DNA of 14,322 nt, from the NCBI GenBank assembly GCA_964506785.1, contig CAZDME010000035.1, positions 1 to 14,322 on the forward strand. The letters run 5' to 3'. The notes below the pieces were generated by a model. The model saw only the letters and a list, made by a program, of their open reading frames with translations, had not been told where the DNA came from and did not search any database. The DNA comes from CAZDME01 sp964506785 [NCBI: uncultured bacterium] (GTDB taxonomy: Bacteria > CAZDME01 > JAYEMH01). Positions within the stretch are counted from its first letter, which is position 1. Each line of letters starts with the position of its first letter. The position numbers were made by a program, and so were the translations under genes. This document shows, in pieces, positions 13,085 to 14,322 of this stretch.

Positions 13085-14322
13085 CTACACCCTATGTTTA
13101 GAAATTAAAAGTAGAAAAGCGCCTCGCAGACGAATTATCAGTGGAATTTTTGAAGCATAAATTCTACGGTGTAGAATTAAACCGTAATACAGTTTATATA
13201 CTAAATTTATAGCTTTCTTAGATAAAAACTTTTTTAGTTTAAATGTAAACTTTAATAGTAACTTTAGCTTAGGATAATCAACAATAATTGGGAATAGCTT
13301 ATGTAAAATATATATTTTTTCTTTAAAATCCGACTTAAAATTTAAAACAGTTGTTAAATACTGTCCTTTAAAAACCTCATCCCAATTGCTTAAATATCCA
13401 TATGTTTTACAGTATTCAGCGATACGCGTTCCAGGGTAAGGTTGGAAAATCGATGCGTCAGCAAAGTCAACCCTGCATTGCTGATTTAACTCAATGGTTT
13501 GAAATATTTCGCTATCCGATTCTCCTGGCAGGCCAATCATATTAAGTGTATATATTCGGATGCCGTATTTTCTTAAATTTTCGCAGGAGGATATTATTTG
13601 TTTATTGTTAATTTTTCTATTCAAAATAGAATCACGTATTTGTTCATTACCACATTCGATTGCTACACAAACGGAGTAGCATCCGGCTTTTTTTAACTGG
13701 CGGCAATATTCATCGGTAATCATATTAGGATGCGCATGGCAGAGAAATGGTAATCTTATTTCTCGGGGATATCGATTAGCAAATTCCATAAGCCAATCTC
13801 GGTCGGCCCCAAAAATATCATCATGCAATTTTATAAAGTTCAAAGGGTGTTTATTTCTTACAGTCTGGATCTCATTAAAAAGATAAGTAACGCTTTTAGT
13901 GCGTAATATCTTGCCTTTCCCTTTATACATAGCGTTAAAAGCGTGGTTAAAACAATAAGAGCAGTTAAATGGACAACCTCTCCCCGCAAAAAAGGATTTT
14001 ATCGGACTGCTAGCCAAAAATCTGCTCTGAGAATAAACTATATCGCGGTCTGGAAACGGTAAAGTATCTAAATCTGAAACCAAAAAAGTCAATGGGTTAT
14101 CTTTAATTTCTCCCGCGGCTTTTTTAAAAGAAAAATTGCTTGTTTCATACATTTTATCTGTATCGAAATTCTGTAAAAATACAGGAAAACAGATATCAGC
14201 TTCGCCCCTACATATTGCATCAACACCTTCTTCTTTTATGAAAGAGGGGGCAAAAGTTGGATGAGGCCCCCCAAATAACGAAAAAAAGCTATCTTTGCTT
14301 TTTTTTAATATTTTATTAATTT
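13085..14322 (-). CDS. B12-binding domain radical SAM protein (5' partial)
   Basis: The frame is open on the minus strand up to the right edge, so the ATG at 14152 is internal and the gene begins outside. The upstream in-frame residues read SLFGGPHPTFAPSFIKEEGV (encoded about 14288-14229) then DAICRGEAD, the end of a cobalamin-binding-like domain with the usual GG-HPT and GEAD motifs. Counting from the ATG at 14152, GRGCPFNCSYC holds the 4Fe-4S cluster cysteines Cys60, Cys64 and Cys67 (CX3CX2C). FIKLHDDIFGAD, AIECGNEQIRD and LNMIGLPGESD are later radical SAM barrel motifs. The C-terminal 70 residues are rich in Lys and hydrophobics. Such proteins catalyse methylations or rearrangements in cofactor, lipid or natural-product pathways; the substrate cannot be read here. 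The stretch is more AT-rich than the genes to its left. Confidence 0.88.
   Translation of the reverse strand, partial: INKILKKSKDSFFSLFGGPHPTFAPSFIKEEGVDAICRGEADICFPVFLQNFDTDKMYETSNFSFKKAAGEIKDNPLTFLVSDLDTLPFPDRDIVYSQSRFLASSPIKSFFAGRGCPFNCSYCFNHAFNAMYKGKGKILRTKSVTYLFNEIQTVRNKHPLNFIKLHDDIFGADRDWLMEFANRYPREIRLPFLCHAHPNMITDEYCRQLKKAGCYSVCVAIECGNEQIRDSILNRKINNKQIISSCENLRKYGIRIYTLNMIGLPGESDSEIFQTIELNQQCRVDFADASIFQPYPGTRIAEYCKTYGYLSNWDEVFKGQYLTTVLNFKSDFKEKIYILHKLFPIIVDYPKLKLLLKFTFKLKKFLSKKAINLVYKLYYGLILHRRIYASKIPLIIRLRGAFLLLISKHRV

Overview
The window looks like the chromosome of an uncultivated anaerobic-type bacterium, assembled mostly from housekeeping genes. Gene order, a secreted protein with a degenerate dockerin-like module, a divergent ATP-dependent PEP carboxykinase, a four-helix-bundle (S23/TIGR02436-type) ORF and 7-base-period intergenic repeats recall candidate-phylum genomes such as Omnitrophota. 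That assignment is a weak inference. All four tRNA genes encode their CCA ends and the good promoters are sigma70-like.

Layout: (1) 1-1604 is the 3' part of a gene for an exported, internally repetitive dockerin-like protein, whose true start lies left of the window. (2) 1605-2187 is gene-free: a strong intrinsic terminator, three neighbouring arrays with a 7-base period, then a near-consensus promoter. (3) 2188-9968 is a + strand run: gyrA, archease (overlapping gyrA), a secreted DUF4139 protein, rtcB, a small four-helix-bundle gene framed by inverted heptamer arrays, serS and tRNA-Ser(UGA), closed by a terminator at about 10016-10034. (4) pckA runs on the minus strand (10084-11721) from its own extended -10 promoter. 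(5) 11883-12782 is a + strand translation cluster: tRNA-Ser(CGA), tRNA-Arg(ACG), tadA, tRNA-Ser(GGA). (6) 12783-14322 is more AT-rich and holds about 300 bases with no recognised gene, then a minus-strand B12-binding radical SAM gene that runs off the right edge.

Functional logic: archease is the activator of the RNA ligase RtcB, and both are here with one DUF4139 gene between them. SerS lies next to tRNA-Ser(UGA), and the three serine tRNAs in the window (UGA, CGA, GGA) together cover the whole UCN codon box. TadA, which converts A34 of tRNA-Arg(ACG) to inosine, is encoded directly after that tRNA.

The least explained item is the 8069-8507 cassette. It is a 117-residue four-helix-bundle ORF whose two flanks are built of the same heptamer (consensus TAGCGTA) in inverted orientation. 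The flanking repeats overlap or touch the ORF's start, its stop and the next gene's Shine-Dalgarno. Related 7-base arrays stand upstream of gyrA.
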